From Gammaproteobacteria bacterium BRH_c0 (GTDB taxonomy: Bacteria; Pseudomonadota; Gammaproteobacteria; Pseudomonadales; Porticoccaceae): DNA of 38,437 nucleotides. Of this stretch, positions 1 to 8,032 are shown piece after piece. How positions within the stretch are numbered: position 1 is the first letter of the stretch; each line of letters begins with the position of its first letter. The stretch covers positions 1 through 38,437 of the forward strand of contig LADM01000112.1 in assembly GCA_000961645.1 (NCBI GenBank), read 5' to 3'. Both the position numbers and the translations under genes were made by a program. The notes below the pieces were generated by a model. The model was not told where the DNA came from. It saw nothing but the letters and a program-made list of their open reading frames with translations, and made no database searches.

Positions 1-1948
1 GTTCACTGCCGCACAGGCAGCTTAGAAATTGGTGGTGATGGACACATGGCCCAGCAGGTCGTTCACTGCCGCACAGGCAGCTTAGAAATTGCAGCGCGGC
101 CATCAGCTTGTCGATGGTGGGTTCACTGCCGCACAGGCAGCTTAGAAAGTCACGGTAATGCCGCCTCAGTAGGAATAGTGGTTCACTGCCGCACAGGCAG
201 CTTAGAAATGTTGTGATTGATCAATCCGTTGGAATTCGATGTTCACTGCCGCACAGGCAGCTTAGAAAAGGGAGTTCCAGAACTCGATTGACGAGTCGGT
301 GTTCACTGCCGCACAGGCAGCTTAGAAAAAACACTTCCTGGCGTTTTTTGTGGGGGATGCGTTCACTGCCGCACAGGCAGCTTAGAAATGCTGGGTTACG
401 CCTCAGAGACCGACGATTTTGTTCACTGCCGCACAGGCAGCTTAGAAATTTTAAGTCGCGGAATTCTTTTTGCGCCTCCAGTTCACTGCCGCACAGGCAG
501 CTTAGAAATGACGCCCCGGCAGATGGCAGCACTCCGGCATGTTCACTGCCGCACAGGCAGCTTAGAAATTGCGCAGCTTGACGAGCGCAGTGTTCAATTC
601 GTTCACTGCCGCACAGGCAGCTTAGAAATGCCGACGATACCCTGTACTACCAGATCACTGGTTCACTGCCGCACAGGCAGCTTAGAAAAGCAAGGCGGCG
701 ATGGTGGTTAAGCACCAGCAGTTCACTGCCGCACAGGCAGCTTAGAAATGCATTTTACCGTGGTGCAACGATAACCCCACGTTCACTGCCGCACAGGCAG
801 CTTAGAAAAACACTGGAACTGAGGCTGGCAAGGCTCGAAAGTTCACTGCCGCACAGGCAGCTTAGAAACGGCATTGCGCATTAGATAGCTGCCGATTGTG
901 GTTCACTGCCGCACAGGCAGCTTAGAAAGTATGCTTAACGAGGATGATGGCTGGCTGTCTGTTCACTGCCGCACAGGCAGCTTAGAAAGCATGGGCTGCG
1001 GCTGAGTCGGCGCAAAAAATGTTCACTGCCGCACAGGCAGCTTAGAAAACCCTTAAACCCTTTCTTCGGGTACTCGAAAGGTTCACTGCCGCACAGGCAG
1101 CTTAGAAAAGTCTGACGTGTTGTAGACTGTCACAGCAGGAGTTCACTGCCGCACAGGCAGCTTAGAAAAGCTGGCTGTTTGAGCGGGAGTGGGATATCCC
1201 GTTCACTGCCGCACAGGCAGCTTAGAAATTTGCTTTTGGCGTAGCGTTTTTCGCGGGCTTGTTCACTGCCGCACAGGCAGCTTAGAAAGAAAAGGTCTTG
1301 AAATGCACATACAGAACGACGTTCACTGCCGCACAGGCAGCTTAGAAATATAGGTACAGCGGGTGCAACCTGGAAAAATCGTTCACTGCCGCACAGGCAG
1401 CTTAGAAAAGCGATAGCTGGCGGTTTGATATCGACGGTGAGTTCACTGCCGCACAGGCAGCTTAGAAACGTGCCATCCGGCCCGGTCACGGTGTAGGTTA
1501 GTTCACTGCCGCACAGGCAGCTTAGAAATGCTGTTCAGATTCAAGAGCGCACATAACCCGGTTCACTGCCGCACAGGCAGCTTAGAAATTGGCGGTGAGG
1601 TGTGTCACTTTGCTTTCCATGTTCACTGCCGCACAGGCAGCTTAGAAATGCAAACCAACCAGGCCATGCAGCACAACCTCGTTCACTGCCGCACAGGCAG
1701 CTTAGAAATTCTTCGGGAGCCTGCCGGTCACCGGGTTATCGTTCACTGCCGCACAGGCAGCTTAGAAAGTAACCTACACCCTCACCGGCCCTGATGGCTC
1801 GTTCACTGCCGCACAGGCAGCTTAGAAAAATAACCGCCAATCGAATCGGCAACATCCTGCGTTCACTGCCGCACAGGCAGCTTAGAAATATGAAGAAAAG
1901 CTGGAGCTGATGGTTGATCCGTTCACTGCCGCACAGGCAGCTTAGAAA
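1..1948 (+). CRISPR. Type I-F CRISPR array, 33 intact repeats
   Basis: A 28-nt repeat beginning GTTCACTGCC and ending CTTAGAAA recurs every 60 bases from position 1 to 1948. I read all 33 copies as identical, and every spacer is 32 nt. The repeat carries the CTGCC/GGCAG hairpin (repeat positions 6-10 and 16-20) that Cas6f recognises in subtype I-F, and it is close to the known enterobacterial and Pseudomonas I-F repeats. The AGAAA end and the decayed repeat at 1981 indicate transcription left to right, with the oldest spacers at the right. The first base of the window is the first base of a repeat, so more repeats or the leader, and the cas1/cas2-3/csy genes if present, lie outside on the left. 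Open frames inside the array are artefacts of the periodic repeat. Several spacers (for example 5, 8, 10, 24) are open in one frame, as expected for coding protospacers. Confidence 0.98.
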
Positions 1949-1980
1949 ATATTGCGGATTTTCGCAGATTGGTCGGGCTA

Positions 1981-2008
1981 CTTCACTTCCCGCCAGACAG
2001 CCCTTGGG
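1981..2008 (+). repeat. Degenerate terminal CRISPR repeat
   Basis: Exactly 60 bases after the last perfect repeat, in register, a 28-nt segment matches the repeat at 15 of its first 21 positions (TTCACT, CC, CAG, CAGC preserved) and then diverges completely. It closes a 33rd spacer of 32 nt (1949-1980). A decayed last repeat is typical of the trailer end and supports the array orientation. Confidence 0.75.
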
Positions 2009-2206
2009 GGTAGCCATGCCCGCCGGGCAAAGTGCTCCCAGACGCGCAGTCTGGGGCAGCAGCGAGGGCAGGGCGACTCCTACGCGGGAGCATCCCCGGA
2101 GCCCGCCAAGACGCCGCATCCATGCCGCCCGACCCAAAGACAAAAATCACTGGGTCCCCCACATAGACCCAAAGACTTTGCATAGAGACCCAAAGATTTC
2201 CGGGCA
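2009..2206. other. GC-rich non-coding trailer region
   Basis: No convincing gene. The stretch is GC-rich, holds a short hairpin (CCAGAC/GTCTGG, 2037-2053) and three copies of the 10-mer GACCCAAAGA at 2131, 2166 and 2187. Open frames here are arginine, proline and alanine rich and continue into the array, so they are not credible proteins. It may be a dispersed extragenic repeat, but that cannot be tested from one window. Confidence 0.5.
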
Positions 2207-2238
2207 ACAAAAAAGGGCTACCTCTCGGTAACCCTTTG
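2207..2238 (-). terminator. Rho-independent terminator of tRNA-Asn
   Basis: On the minus strand an 11-bp stem with one mismatch (arms 2227-2237 and 2212-2222, loop of 4) is followed by a run of T residues (A run at 2208-2213 on the plus strand). It sits about 15 bases downstream of the tRNA 3' end. Confidence 0.8.
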
Positions 2239-2252
2239 ATGCGTATCTAATT

Positions 2253-2328
2253 TGGCTCCGCCTGCTGGACTCGAACCAGCGACCCAATGATTAACAGTCA
2301 TTTGCTCTACCAACTGAGCTAAGGCGGA
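2253..2328 (-). tRNA. tRNA-Asn (anticodon GTT)
   Basis: A 76-nt cloverleaf on the minus strand. The acceptor stem TCCGCCT pairs with AGGCGGA. The D-loop contains AGCTCAGTTGGTAGAGC. The anticodon stem AATGA/TCATT encloses loop CTGTTAA with anticodon GTT. The T-loop is GGTTCGAGTCC, and the CCA end is encoded (TGG at 2253-2255 on the plus strand). It has its own promoter upstream and terminator downstream, so it is a single-gene transcription unit. Confidence 0.97.
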
Positions 2329-2350
2329 ATCGTCTCTGTTGAGGCCGCGT

Positions 2351-2379
2351 ATATTAATGACGGCACCCCGGGTCGTCAA
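2351..2379 (-). promoter_or_regulatory. Sigma-70 promoter of tRNA-Asn
   Basis: Minus-strand TTGACG (2374-2379) and TAATAT (2351-2356) are separated by 17 bases. The expected start point is about 16 bases before the tRNA 5' end. Confidence 0.65.
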
Positions 2380-2426
2380 CCCTTGATTCACTGTAATTGC
2401 AGAAACATTGGCAATTATCCGTGGCG

Positions 2427-2455
2427 CTGATTTAACAGGCTGTTTTCCCTATAAT
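2427..2455 (+). promoter_or_regulatory. Possible uvrB promoter
   Basis: A perfect TATAAT lies at 2450-2455, 27 bases before the uvrB start codon. The hexamer 17 bases upstream (CTGATT, 2427-2432) is a poor -35 element. No LexA box is seen nearby. Confidence 0.45.
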
Positions 2456-2482
2456 CCTGCAGGTATTTTCAGGTAGCGCGCC

Positions 2483-4504
2483 ATGAAGCCATTCCGTATT
2501 GTCAGCCCTTACAAGCCCGCCGGGGATCAGCCCCAGGCGATCGAAGCCCTGGTGGAGGGGATTGAAGCAGGTCTTGCGTCGCAGACCCTGCTGGGTGTGA
2601 CAGGCTCGGGTAAGACCTTCACCATTGCCAATGTGATTGAGCGCATCCAGCGCCCGACGATTGTGCTGGCTCACAATAAAACCCTGGCAGCCCAGCTGTA
2701 TGGCGAGTTCAAGGATTTCTTCCCGGACAATGCCGTGGAGTACTTCGTTTCCTACTACGACTACTACCAGCCCGAGGCCTATGTGCCTTCTTCCGATACC
2801 TTTATCGAGAAGGACTCGGCCATTAACCAGCATATCGAGCAGATGCGCCTGTCGGCCACCAAGGCCTTGATGGAGCGCCGGGATGTGATTGTGGTGGCCA
2901 CGGTATCGTCCATTTATGGCCTCGGTGATCCCGAATCCTACTTCAAGATGGTGTTGCACCTGGTCAGGGGTGACAAGGTGGATCAGCGCGCGATTGTGCG
3001 GCGCCTGGCGGAATTGCAGTACGCTCGCAACGATGTGGATTTCCGCCGCGCTACCTATAGGGTGCGCGGCGATGTGATTGATGTGTTTCCGGCGGATTCC
3101 GAGGACCAGGCGGTCCGCATTGAGCTGTTTGATGAGGAAATCGAATCCATAGCGCTGTTTGATCCACTTACCGGCGAAGTGTTTGGCAAGGTGCCGCGTT
3201 TTACTATCTACCCCAAAACCCACTATGTGACCCCGCGCCAGACCATTCTTGATGCCGCCGAGCGCATTCAGGCGGAAATGGTTGAGCGGGTAGAGCAGTT
3301 GCATTCCCTGGATAAACTGGTGGAGGCACAGCGCCTGCGGGAGCGTACCCGCTACGATGTGGAGATGATGCGCGAGCTGGGTTACTGCACGGGGATTGAA
3401 AACTATTCCCGCTATCTGTCTGGTCGCAAGCCAGGCGAGCCGCCGCCTACCCTGTTTGATTACCTCGCCAGGGACGCGCTGATGGTAATCGATGAATCCC
3501 ACGTCACCATTCCCCAGCTGGGGGCGATGTACAAGGGCGACCGCTCGCGCAAGGAAACCCTGGTGGAGTACGGATTTCGCCTGCCATCAGCGCTGGATAA
3601 CCGCCCCATGCGCTTTGATGAATGGGAGCGTATCTCGCCTCAGGCCATTTATGTTTCCGCTACACCCAGCAAATACGAGGCGGCCCATGCCGGGCAGGTC
3701 GTGGAGCAGGTGGCGCGCCCCACCGGGCTGATTGACCCGGAGATCGAGGTGCGGCCAGCCACCACCCAGGTGGACAACGTGCTGGGAGAGATCCGCCACT
3801 ATGCGGCAGCGGGGGACAGGGTGCTGATCACCACCCTCACCAAGCGCATGGCGGAGGACCTGACCGACTATCTCGCCGACCACGGGGTGCGGGTGCGCTA
3901 TTTGCACTCGGACATCGATACGGTGGAAAGGGTGGAAATTATCCGTGACCTGCGGCTGGGTGAATTCGATGTGCTGGTGGGTATCAATCTGTTGCGAGAG
4001 GGGCTGGATATGCCGGAAGTGGCCCTGGTGGCGGTGCTCGATGCCGACAAGGAAGGCTTCCTGCGCTCCGAGCAATCGCTGATTCAGACCATTGGCCGGG
4101 CGGCGCGCAACCTGCGGGGCAAGGCGATTCTGTACGCCGACAGAATCACCGGCTCTATGCAGCGGGCGATAGACGAAACTGAACGGCGTCGCGCCCTGCA
4201 GCTTGCCTTTAATGCGGAGCACGGCATGGTGCCCACCGGCATATACAAGTCGGTTGCTGACATTCTCGAAGGCGCTTCGGTCTACGGGCCGGGGCGTGCC
4301 AAGAAGAGCAAGATTGCTGCTGCCGGGGGGCGTTATGATGCCAGCGCCGCCAGTGGCGTGGATTCACTGAAAAGTCTTGCCGCACAGATTACGGCGCTGG
4401 AAGAGCAGATGTACAAGCACGCGCGCAATCTTGAATTTGAAGAAGCGGCGGCGTTACGGGACAGGATTCATCAGTTGAAGGAGCGGGAAATCAGGGCTGT
4501 CTGA
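2483..4504 (+). CDS. uvrB: UvrABC excinuclease subunit B
   Basis: UvrB is the damage-verification helicase of nucleotide excision repair. UvrA loads it at lesions and it then recruits UvrC for incision. The product is 673 aa, the same length as E. coli UvrB. Visible landmarks are the Walker A motif GVTGSGKT (residues 38-45), the DNA-clamping beta-hairpin region around [12 protein letters not shown] (about 92-103), the DESH Walker B motif near 340, and helicase motifs [18 protein letters not shown] and QTIGRAARN in the second RecA-like domain. A C-terminal UVR coiled coil ([18 protein letters not shown], about 640-660) binds UvrC. The ATG is the family start. It is a single-gene unit, convergent with the small CxxC gene downstream. 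E. coli uvrB is SOS-controlled, but no LexA site was recognised here. Confidence 0.98.
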   Translation: MKPFRIVSPYKPAGDQPQAIEALVEGIEAGLASQTLLGVTGSGKTFTIANVIERIQRPTIVLAHNKTLAAQLYGEFKDFFPDNAVEYFVSYYDYYQPEAYVPSSDTFIEKDSAINQHIEQMRLSATKALMERRDVIVVATVSSIYGLGDPESYFKMVLHLVRGDKVDQRAIVRRLAELQYARNDVDFRRATYRVRGDVIDVFPADSEDQAVRIELFDEEIESIALFDPLTGEVFGKVPRFTIYPKTHYVTPRQTILDAAERIQAEMVERVEQLHSLDKLVEAQRLRERTRYDVEMMRELGYCTGIENYSRYLSGRKPGEPPPTLFDYLARDALMVIDESHVTIPQLGAMYKGDRSRKETLVEYGFRLPSALDNRPMRFDEWERISPQAIYVSATPSKYEAAHAGQVVEQVARPTGLIDPEIEVRPATTQVDNVLGEIRHYAAAGDRVLITTLTKRMAEDLTDYLADHGVRVRYLHSDIDTVERVEIIRDLRLGEFDVLVGINLLREGLDMPEVALVAVLDADKEGFLRSEQSLIQTIGRAARNLRGKAILYADRITGSMQRAIDETERRRALQLAFNAEHGMVPTGIYKSVADILEGASVYGPGRAKKSKIAAAGGRYDASAASGVDSLKSLAAQITALEEQMYKHARNLEFEEAAALRDRIHQLKEREIRAV

Positions 4505-4540
4505 GTTTTGCTGACGGCGGTGATTTTCAGGTAAAACGCA

Positions 4541-4562
4541 AAGTCTGTTAGAAGTCTGTTAG
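4541..4562. repeat. Tandem 11-bp duplication at a stop codon
   Basis: AAGTCTGTTAG occurs twice in tandem (4541-4551 and 4552-4562). The right copy carries the stop codon of the minus-strand gene ending at 4559, so a second in-phase-looking TAA follows 11 bases later. It lies in the short convergent gap after uvrB. Confidence 0.85.
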
Positions 4563-4894
4563 AGAAAATCCAGATCCGGATTGTTGTCGAGAATTTCCTT
4601 AAGCTCGTCTTTCTCTTCCGTTGCCTGGTTGAGAATCTCCTTCACGAACTTCAGGTAGACCGTGTAAACAAGCGGCGGTTTGCCCGCTTCTTCCACCAGG
4701 AAAAAAGGGGCACGATCTACCGCCAGTTCGCCAGCCAGCAGCATGCCGGGGGAGGCGAGATCGCGCTCATCGGCGATCAGCACTTCATCAATCCGGTCAA
4801 AATGCCCGGCTTCCAGCATTTTTTGCTCTACCTCCCCGCATTTTTTGCAGGGCGAGCCATCCGCCAGAATTTTCTTGACCATGGTGATTTTCAT
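4559..4894 (-). CDS. Small thioredoxin-fold CxxC protein, cysH-linked
   Basis: A 111-aa protein with no secretion signal. A beta-strand-like start (MKITMVKKIL) is followed by a CKKC motif (Cys16, Cys19), and RAPFFLV near residue 61-67 provides the cis-proline (Pro63) expected of the thioredoxin or glutaredoxin fold. The acidic tail ends in DNNPDLDFL. The gene starts 24 bases after cysH on the same strand, with no terminator between, so the two are probably co-transcribed. APS reductase needs thioredoxin or glutathione as electron donor, so a dedicated redox partner or a cluster-protecting role is a reasonable inference but not shown. I do not recognise an established gene name. Its stop codon lies in a tandem 11-bp duplication. 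Confidence 0.85.
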   Translation of the reverse strand: MKITMVKKILADGSPCKKCGEVEQKMLEAGHFDRIDEVLIADERDLASPGMLLAGELAVDRAPFFLVEEAGKPPLVYTVYLKFVKEILNQATEEKDELKEILDNNPDLDFL

Positions 4895-4918
4895 CGTCTC
4901 TATCTCGCGTGCCAGCGC

Positions 4919-5653
4919 TTATGGCTTGTCATTGAGATTTACGGCATGGAGGCCGCATTCTTTCATGGTCGCTTCTTCCCACCACCAGCGGCCTTCGCGC
5001 TCGTGCTGGCCAGGGCCAACGGGGCGGGTGCAGGGTTCGCAACCAATGCTGATAAAGCCGCGGTCGTGCAGGGGGTTATAGGGCACATTGTTGGAGCGGA
5101 TGTAGTGCCATACCTGGGCAGAAGTCCAGTTTGCCAGGGGGTTGAACTTGGTCAGCTTGTCGCCGCTGCGGGCAAAGGCACGGTCATCCTGGATAACCGG
5201 GATGGCGGCGCGGGTGCCAGGACTCTGGTCGCGGCGCTGGCCGGTGATCCAGGCGTCCAGGGTGAGCAGTTTTTTGCGCAGGGGGCCGATCTTGCGGATA
5301 CCGCAGCATTCCTTGTGATCGTCCTTGTAGAAGCTGAACAGGCCTTTTTCGCGCACCAGTGTTTGCACCTGTTCGGTATCGGGAAAGAGGACATCAATCT
5401 GGATGCCGTAGTGATCGCGAACCCGGTCGATATACTGGTAGGTCTCGGCGTGCAGGCGCCCGGTGTCGAGAGAGAAGACCTTGATGTCCTTGTTGATTTT
5501 CCAGGCCATGTCCACCAGCACGACATCTTCGGCACCGCTGAAGGAAATGCCGATATTGTCGAACTGCTCAAGGGCAAAGCCGAGTATTTCCTGGGGCGAC
5601 TGGCTCTGAAGTCGGGTTTCCAGATCGATTACGTCGAGCAGTTGCGCGGTCAT
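4919..5653 (-). CDS. cysH: Assimilatory adenylylsulfate (APS) reductase
   Basis: CysH reduces activated sulfate to sulfite in cysteine synthesis. From the chosen start (MTAQLLDV) the product is 244 aa. It carries the SGAEDV nucleotide loop (39-44), KECCGIRK with Cys116-Cys117, and GCEPCTRP with Cys205 and Cys208. The CC and CxxC pairs are the [4Fe-4S] ligands of the APS-using bacterial enzymes (Pseudomonas type), which E. coli-type PAPS reductases lack. Cys233 in KECGLH is the catalytic cysteine. The frame is open up to 5755, but the likely promoter lies at 5712-5740, inside that extension, so the longest start is unlikely. A 21-bp tandem duplication gives two equal start sites, 5674 and 5653. 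The downstream one gives the usual length. It is probably in an operon with the CxxC gene. Confidence 0.95.
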   Translation of the reverse strand: MTAQLLDVIDLETRLQSQSPQEILGFALEQFDNIGISFSGAEDVVLVDMAWKINKDIKVFSLDTGRLHAETYQYIDRVRDHYGIQIDVLFPDTEQVQTLVREKGLFSFYKDDHKECCGIRKIGPLRKKLLTLDAWITGQRRDQSPGTRAAIPVIQDDRAFARSGDKLTKFNPLANWTSAQVWHYIRSNNVPYNPLHDRGFISIGCEPCTRPVGPGQHEREGRWWWEEATMKECGLHAVNLNDKP

Positions 5654-5686
5654 GGGAGCTTCTCTCGCTGTCATTGGTGCTTCTCT
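5645..5686 (-). repeat. 21-bp tandem duplication of cysH start region
   Basis: Two adjacent 21-bp units (5666-5686 and 5645-5665) match at 18 of 21 positions. Each holds a GAGAAG Shine-Dalgarno-like element followed by an in-frame ATG. The encoded heptapeptide REAPMTA is repeated exactly. The ribosome-binding and start module of cysH has therefore been duplicated in frame. Confidence 0.85.
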
Positions 5687-5711
5687 TGAATCCAGAAAGT
5701 ACAGGCCGCGC

Positions 5712-5740
5712 ACTATACCAGAGGCCATCCGGGCTGAAAA
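5712..5740 (-). promoter_or_regulatory. Probable cysH promoter
   Basis: On the minus strand TTTTCA (5735-5740) and TATAGT (5712-5717) are 17 bases apart, each close to the sigma-70 consensus. The predicted start is near 5705, giving a leader of about 30-50 bases before the two candidate ATG codons. A direct repeat of CTTATAAC lies further upstream (5759-5766 and 5774-5781) and could be a regulator site. Confidence 0.6.
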
Positions 5741-5886
5741 ATAAAAACAAGGCATACACTTATAACATCCAGCCTTATAACCTCGCCTGGGGCTGCCTTG
5801 CCTGGCGGTTTACCTGACAGGCGGTTACAGGTTAGAGTTGCGGCCCAAATGTCATCCACCTCACACAGCCTGCAGCGGGAGTAACC

Positions 5887-6504
5887 GTGGAAATTGCCTG
5901 TCTTGATCTTGAAGGTGTACTGATCCCTGAAATATGGATCGCCTTTGCCGAAAAAACCGGCATTGAATCGTTGCGGGCAACCACCCGGGATATTCCTGAT
6001 TACGATGTATTGATGAAGCAGCGGCTGCGGATTCTCGATGAGCATGGCCTTGGTCTCAACGAGATTCAGGAAGTGATCGCCACCCTGGAGCCGCTACCCG
6101 GCGCCATTGAGTTTGCCAACTGGTTGCGGGAGCGTTTTCAGCTGGTGATTCTCTCCGACACCTTTTATGAATTCTCCCAGCCGTTGATGCGCCAGCTGGG
6201 TTTTCCCACCTTGCTGTGTCACAAACTGGAAGTGGATGGCAATGGCCGTGTGGTGGACTATCGCCTGCGCCAGGCCAACCCCAAGCGTCAGGCGGTTGTC
6301 GCTCTGAAAAGCCTGTATTACCGGGTGATTGCCTGCGGTGATTCCTACAATGACACCACCATGCTGGCCGAAGCCGATGCCGGAATCCTGTTCCATGCGC
6401 CGGACAACGTGATCCGCGAATTCCCCCAGTTTCCCGCCGTGCATACCTTTGACGAACTCAAGCTGGCGTTTATCAAGGCGAGTAACAGGGAATTGAGTAT
6501 CTGA
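5887..6504 (+). CDS. thrH: ThrH phosphoserine phosphatase / homoserine phosphotransferase
   Basis: A HAD-superfamily enzyme that in Pseudomonas hydrolyses phosphoserine and can pass the phosphate to homoserine, linking serine and threonine metabolism. The 205-aa product has the ThrH form of motif I, CLDLEGVLIP (nucleophile Asp7), then motif II LSDTFYEF, a lysine-containing region (NPKRQAVVALK) and motif III CGDSYNDTTM. The start is GTG at 5887 with a GGGAG ribosome site just upstream. The gene is divergent from cysH and convergent with pabB. The DLEG motif, in place of DxDxT, separates it from SerB. Function is assigned by family resemblance. Confidence 0.95.
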   Translation: MEIACLDLEGVLIPEIWIAFAEKTGIESLRATTRDIPDYDVLMKQRLRILDEHGLGLNEIQEVIATLEPLPGAIEFANWLRERFQLVILSDTFYEFSQPLMRQLGFPTLLCHKLEVDGNGRVVDYRLRQANPKRQAVVALKSLYYRVIACGDSYNDTTMLAEADAGILFHAPDNVIREFPQFPAVHTFDELKLAFIKASNRELSI

Positions 6505-6508
6505 AAGA

Positions 6509-6552
6509 GAGATGTGAAGCGAGAGATGGGAAACGAGATAGCGCTTCATCTC
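6509..6552. repeat. Hairpin at thrH/pabB convergence
   Basis: Arms GAGATGTGAAGCG (6509-6521) and CGCTTCATCTC (6542-6552) pair except for a 2-base bulge, around a 20-base loop that also contains GAGATGGG. It lies between two convergent genes, so it may act as a bidirectional terminator. The GAGATG/CATCTC wording recurs in the convergent gap at 22270-22366. Confidence 0.6.
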
Positions 6553-6563
6553 CCGCCTCCCAT

Positions 6564-7943
6564 TCAGTCATCTCCCTTCATGCCCTCCAGTGTCCTCATC
6601 AAAACGCCCACCTTCTGCAGCGATTCCTCATACTCCTGCTCTGGCACTGAATCCGCCACGATGCCACCGCCGCCCCAGCAGCTGATATCGCCATTTTCGG
6701 CTGTCAGGGTGCGAATGGCGATGTTGCTGTCCAGGCGGCCTGTGGCGCTGATGTAGCCAATGCTGCCGCAGTAGATGCCCCTTGGCGCTGTCTCCAGCGC
6801 GGCGATGATTTCCATGGCACGTTTTTTGGGAGCGCCGGTGATGGAGCCGCCCGGAAAGGCATCCCGCAACAGTTGCAACGGGGTGGTATCTGTCGCCAGG
6901 GTGCCGGTCACCGTGCTGACCAGATGGTGAACGTTGGCGAAACTTTCCAGGGCGAACAGTTTGGGCACCTTGATGGAGCCTGGTTGGCAGTTTTTGCCAA
7001 GGTCGTTGCGCAGCAAGTCCACGATCATCAGGTTTTCTGCGCGATCCTTGCTGCTGTTCATAAGGCTGATAGCATTTTCCTCATCCTCGAGTATGGTCTT
7101 GCCGCGGCCGATAGTGCCCTTGATGGGTTTGCTTTCCACCTGGCCCAGGGACACTTTCAAAAAGCGCTCGGGTGAACAACTCAAAATGGCTCGTCCGTCC
7201 CAGTTGAAGTAGGCGCTGTAGGGGGAGGGCATGGCGCGACGCAGGGCGCGATAGGCTGCCCAGGGGTCGCCCTGGTAGCGGGCGCTGAATGGCTGGGCAT
7301 AATTGACCTGGTAGCAATCCCCGGCGGCGATATAGTTGTGTATTTCCGCTACTGACTGCAGGTAGCGCTCACGGCTGGTGATGGGCGAAAACGCAGTCGT
7401 TATTTTGAATAATGTTTCATTATTATCAGTCTGTTGCAGAATTGATTTAATGCCATTTCTTTTTTCGGCGCTGCATCCGGGGTGAAACACCAGCCAGCCT
7501 TTGCGGGCCTGATGATTGATGATCAGGCCCCAGCCGTACCAGCCCACTTTCATGGCAGGAGCAGCCCCGGTCGTGGCTTGGGACAGGCCATTGAGAGGCA
7601 ATCCGAAGTCATAATTCCAGTAGCCTATTAATCCGCCAACAAAGGGCAGGTGAGCAAAACGGCTATCGATCAGCCCCATTTCCACCAGTAATTCATCGCC
7701 AGCAGTGATCGGGTCAGGATGGCAGGAGCGTTTGTCGCCATCTGGAGAGCGGAGGGTAGTCTGACCAGCAGTGGATTCGATCCACCATTCTGGCAATGCC
7801 GAGAGAATATCAAAGCGACCCTGCAGCGAGCGCGGCTTGCCACTATCCAGCCAGATGGCGCCTTCAAGGTGCCGCAGCGGGGCGAACAGGGTTTCCACCT
7901 CGGCGCTGTAGGGAAAATCGATAATCTCGGGGCCGGCTTGCAT
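6564..7943 (-). CDS. pabB: Aminodeoxychorismate synthase component I
   Basis: PabB converts chorismate plus amidotransferase-supplied ammonia into 4-amino-4-deoxychorismate, the precursor of p-aminobenzoate and folate. The 459-aa product has an N-terminal anthranilate-synthase-I-like domain and a C-terminal chorismate-binding domain. It shows YQVNYAQ (about 211-217), the PIKGT motif with Lys275 that distinguishes PabB from TrpE, DLLRNDLG, GGSITGAPKKRAMEII and YCGSIGYI. The start is the ATG at 7943. No glutamine amidotransferase (pabA) is next to it, so that subunit is encoded elsewhere. The gene is divergent from the Rieske gene. Confidence 0.96.
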   Translation of the reverse strand: MQAGPEIIDFPYSAEVETLFAPLRHLEGAIWLDSGKPRSLQGRFDILSALPEWWIESTAGQTTLRSPDGDKRSCHPDPITAGDELLVEMGLIDSRFAHLPFVGGLIGYWNYDFGLPLNGLSQATTGAAPAMKVGWYGWGLIINHQARKGWLVFHPGCSAEKRNGIKSILQQTDNNETLFKITTAFSPITSRERYLQSVAEIHNYIAAGDCYQVNYAQPFSARYQGDPWAAYRALRRAMPSPYSAYFNWDGRAILSCSPERFLKVSLGQVESKPIKGTIGRGKTILEDEENAISLMNSSKDRAENLMIVDLLRNDLGKNCQPGSIKVPKLFALESFANVHHLVSTVTGTLATDTTPLQLLRDAFPGGSITGAPKKRAMEIIAALETAPRGIYCGSIGYISATGRLDSNIAIRTLTAENGDISCWGGGGIVADSVPEQEYEESLQKVGVLMRTLEGMKGDD

Positions 7944-7968
7944 GGGTCGGGCTCGTCAGTTTAGGGTC

Positions 7969-7974
7969 TATAAT
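7969..7974 (+). promoter_or_regulatory. -10 element upstream of Rieske gene
   Basis: A perfect TATAAT sits in the divergent gap between pabB and the Rieske gene, about 58 bases before the preferred start at 8033. No good -35 hexamer is visible at 16-18 bases. Confidence 0.35.
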
Positions 7975-8032
7975 CCTGCCAACTTCCTGCCCCATGATAG
8001 GGGTCGGGTTCAGTCACGCGGATACTTCTATT

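Noticed and set aside
1..1980. Self-targeting spacers against genes in this window
   Set aside because: Reading the spacers against the window by eye showed no convincing match. The comparison was not exhaustive.
213..2231. Open frames inside the CRISPR array with repeated SLPHRQLRN, VHCRTGSLE or FLSCLCGSE peptides
   Set aside because: They arise because 60 is a multiple of 3, so the repeat is read in one frame without stops. They are not proteins.
2420..2482. A possible LexA (SOS) box upstream of uvrB
   Set aside because: CTG and CAG words occur, but not with the required CTGT-N8-ACAG spacing.
4802..5689. Long plus-strand frame antisense to cysH (and similar long antisense frames opposite uvrB, the molybdopterin gene and acnA)
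   Set aside because: They are mirror frames of well-supported genes with no family signatures. High GC content makes such shadows common.
5654..5755. Longest cysH start at 5755
   Set aside because: It lies upstream of the likely -10/-35 promoter (5712-5740), gives an atypical N-terminus and has no ribosome site.
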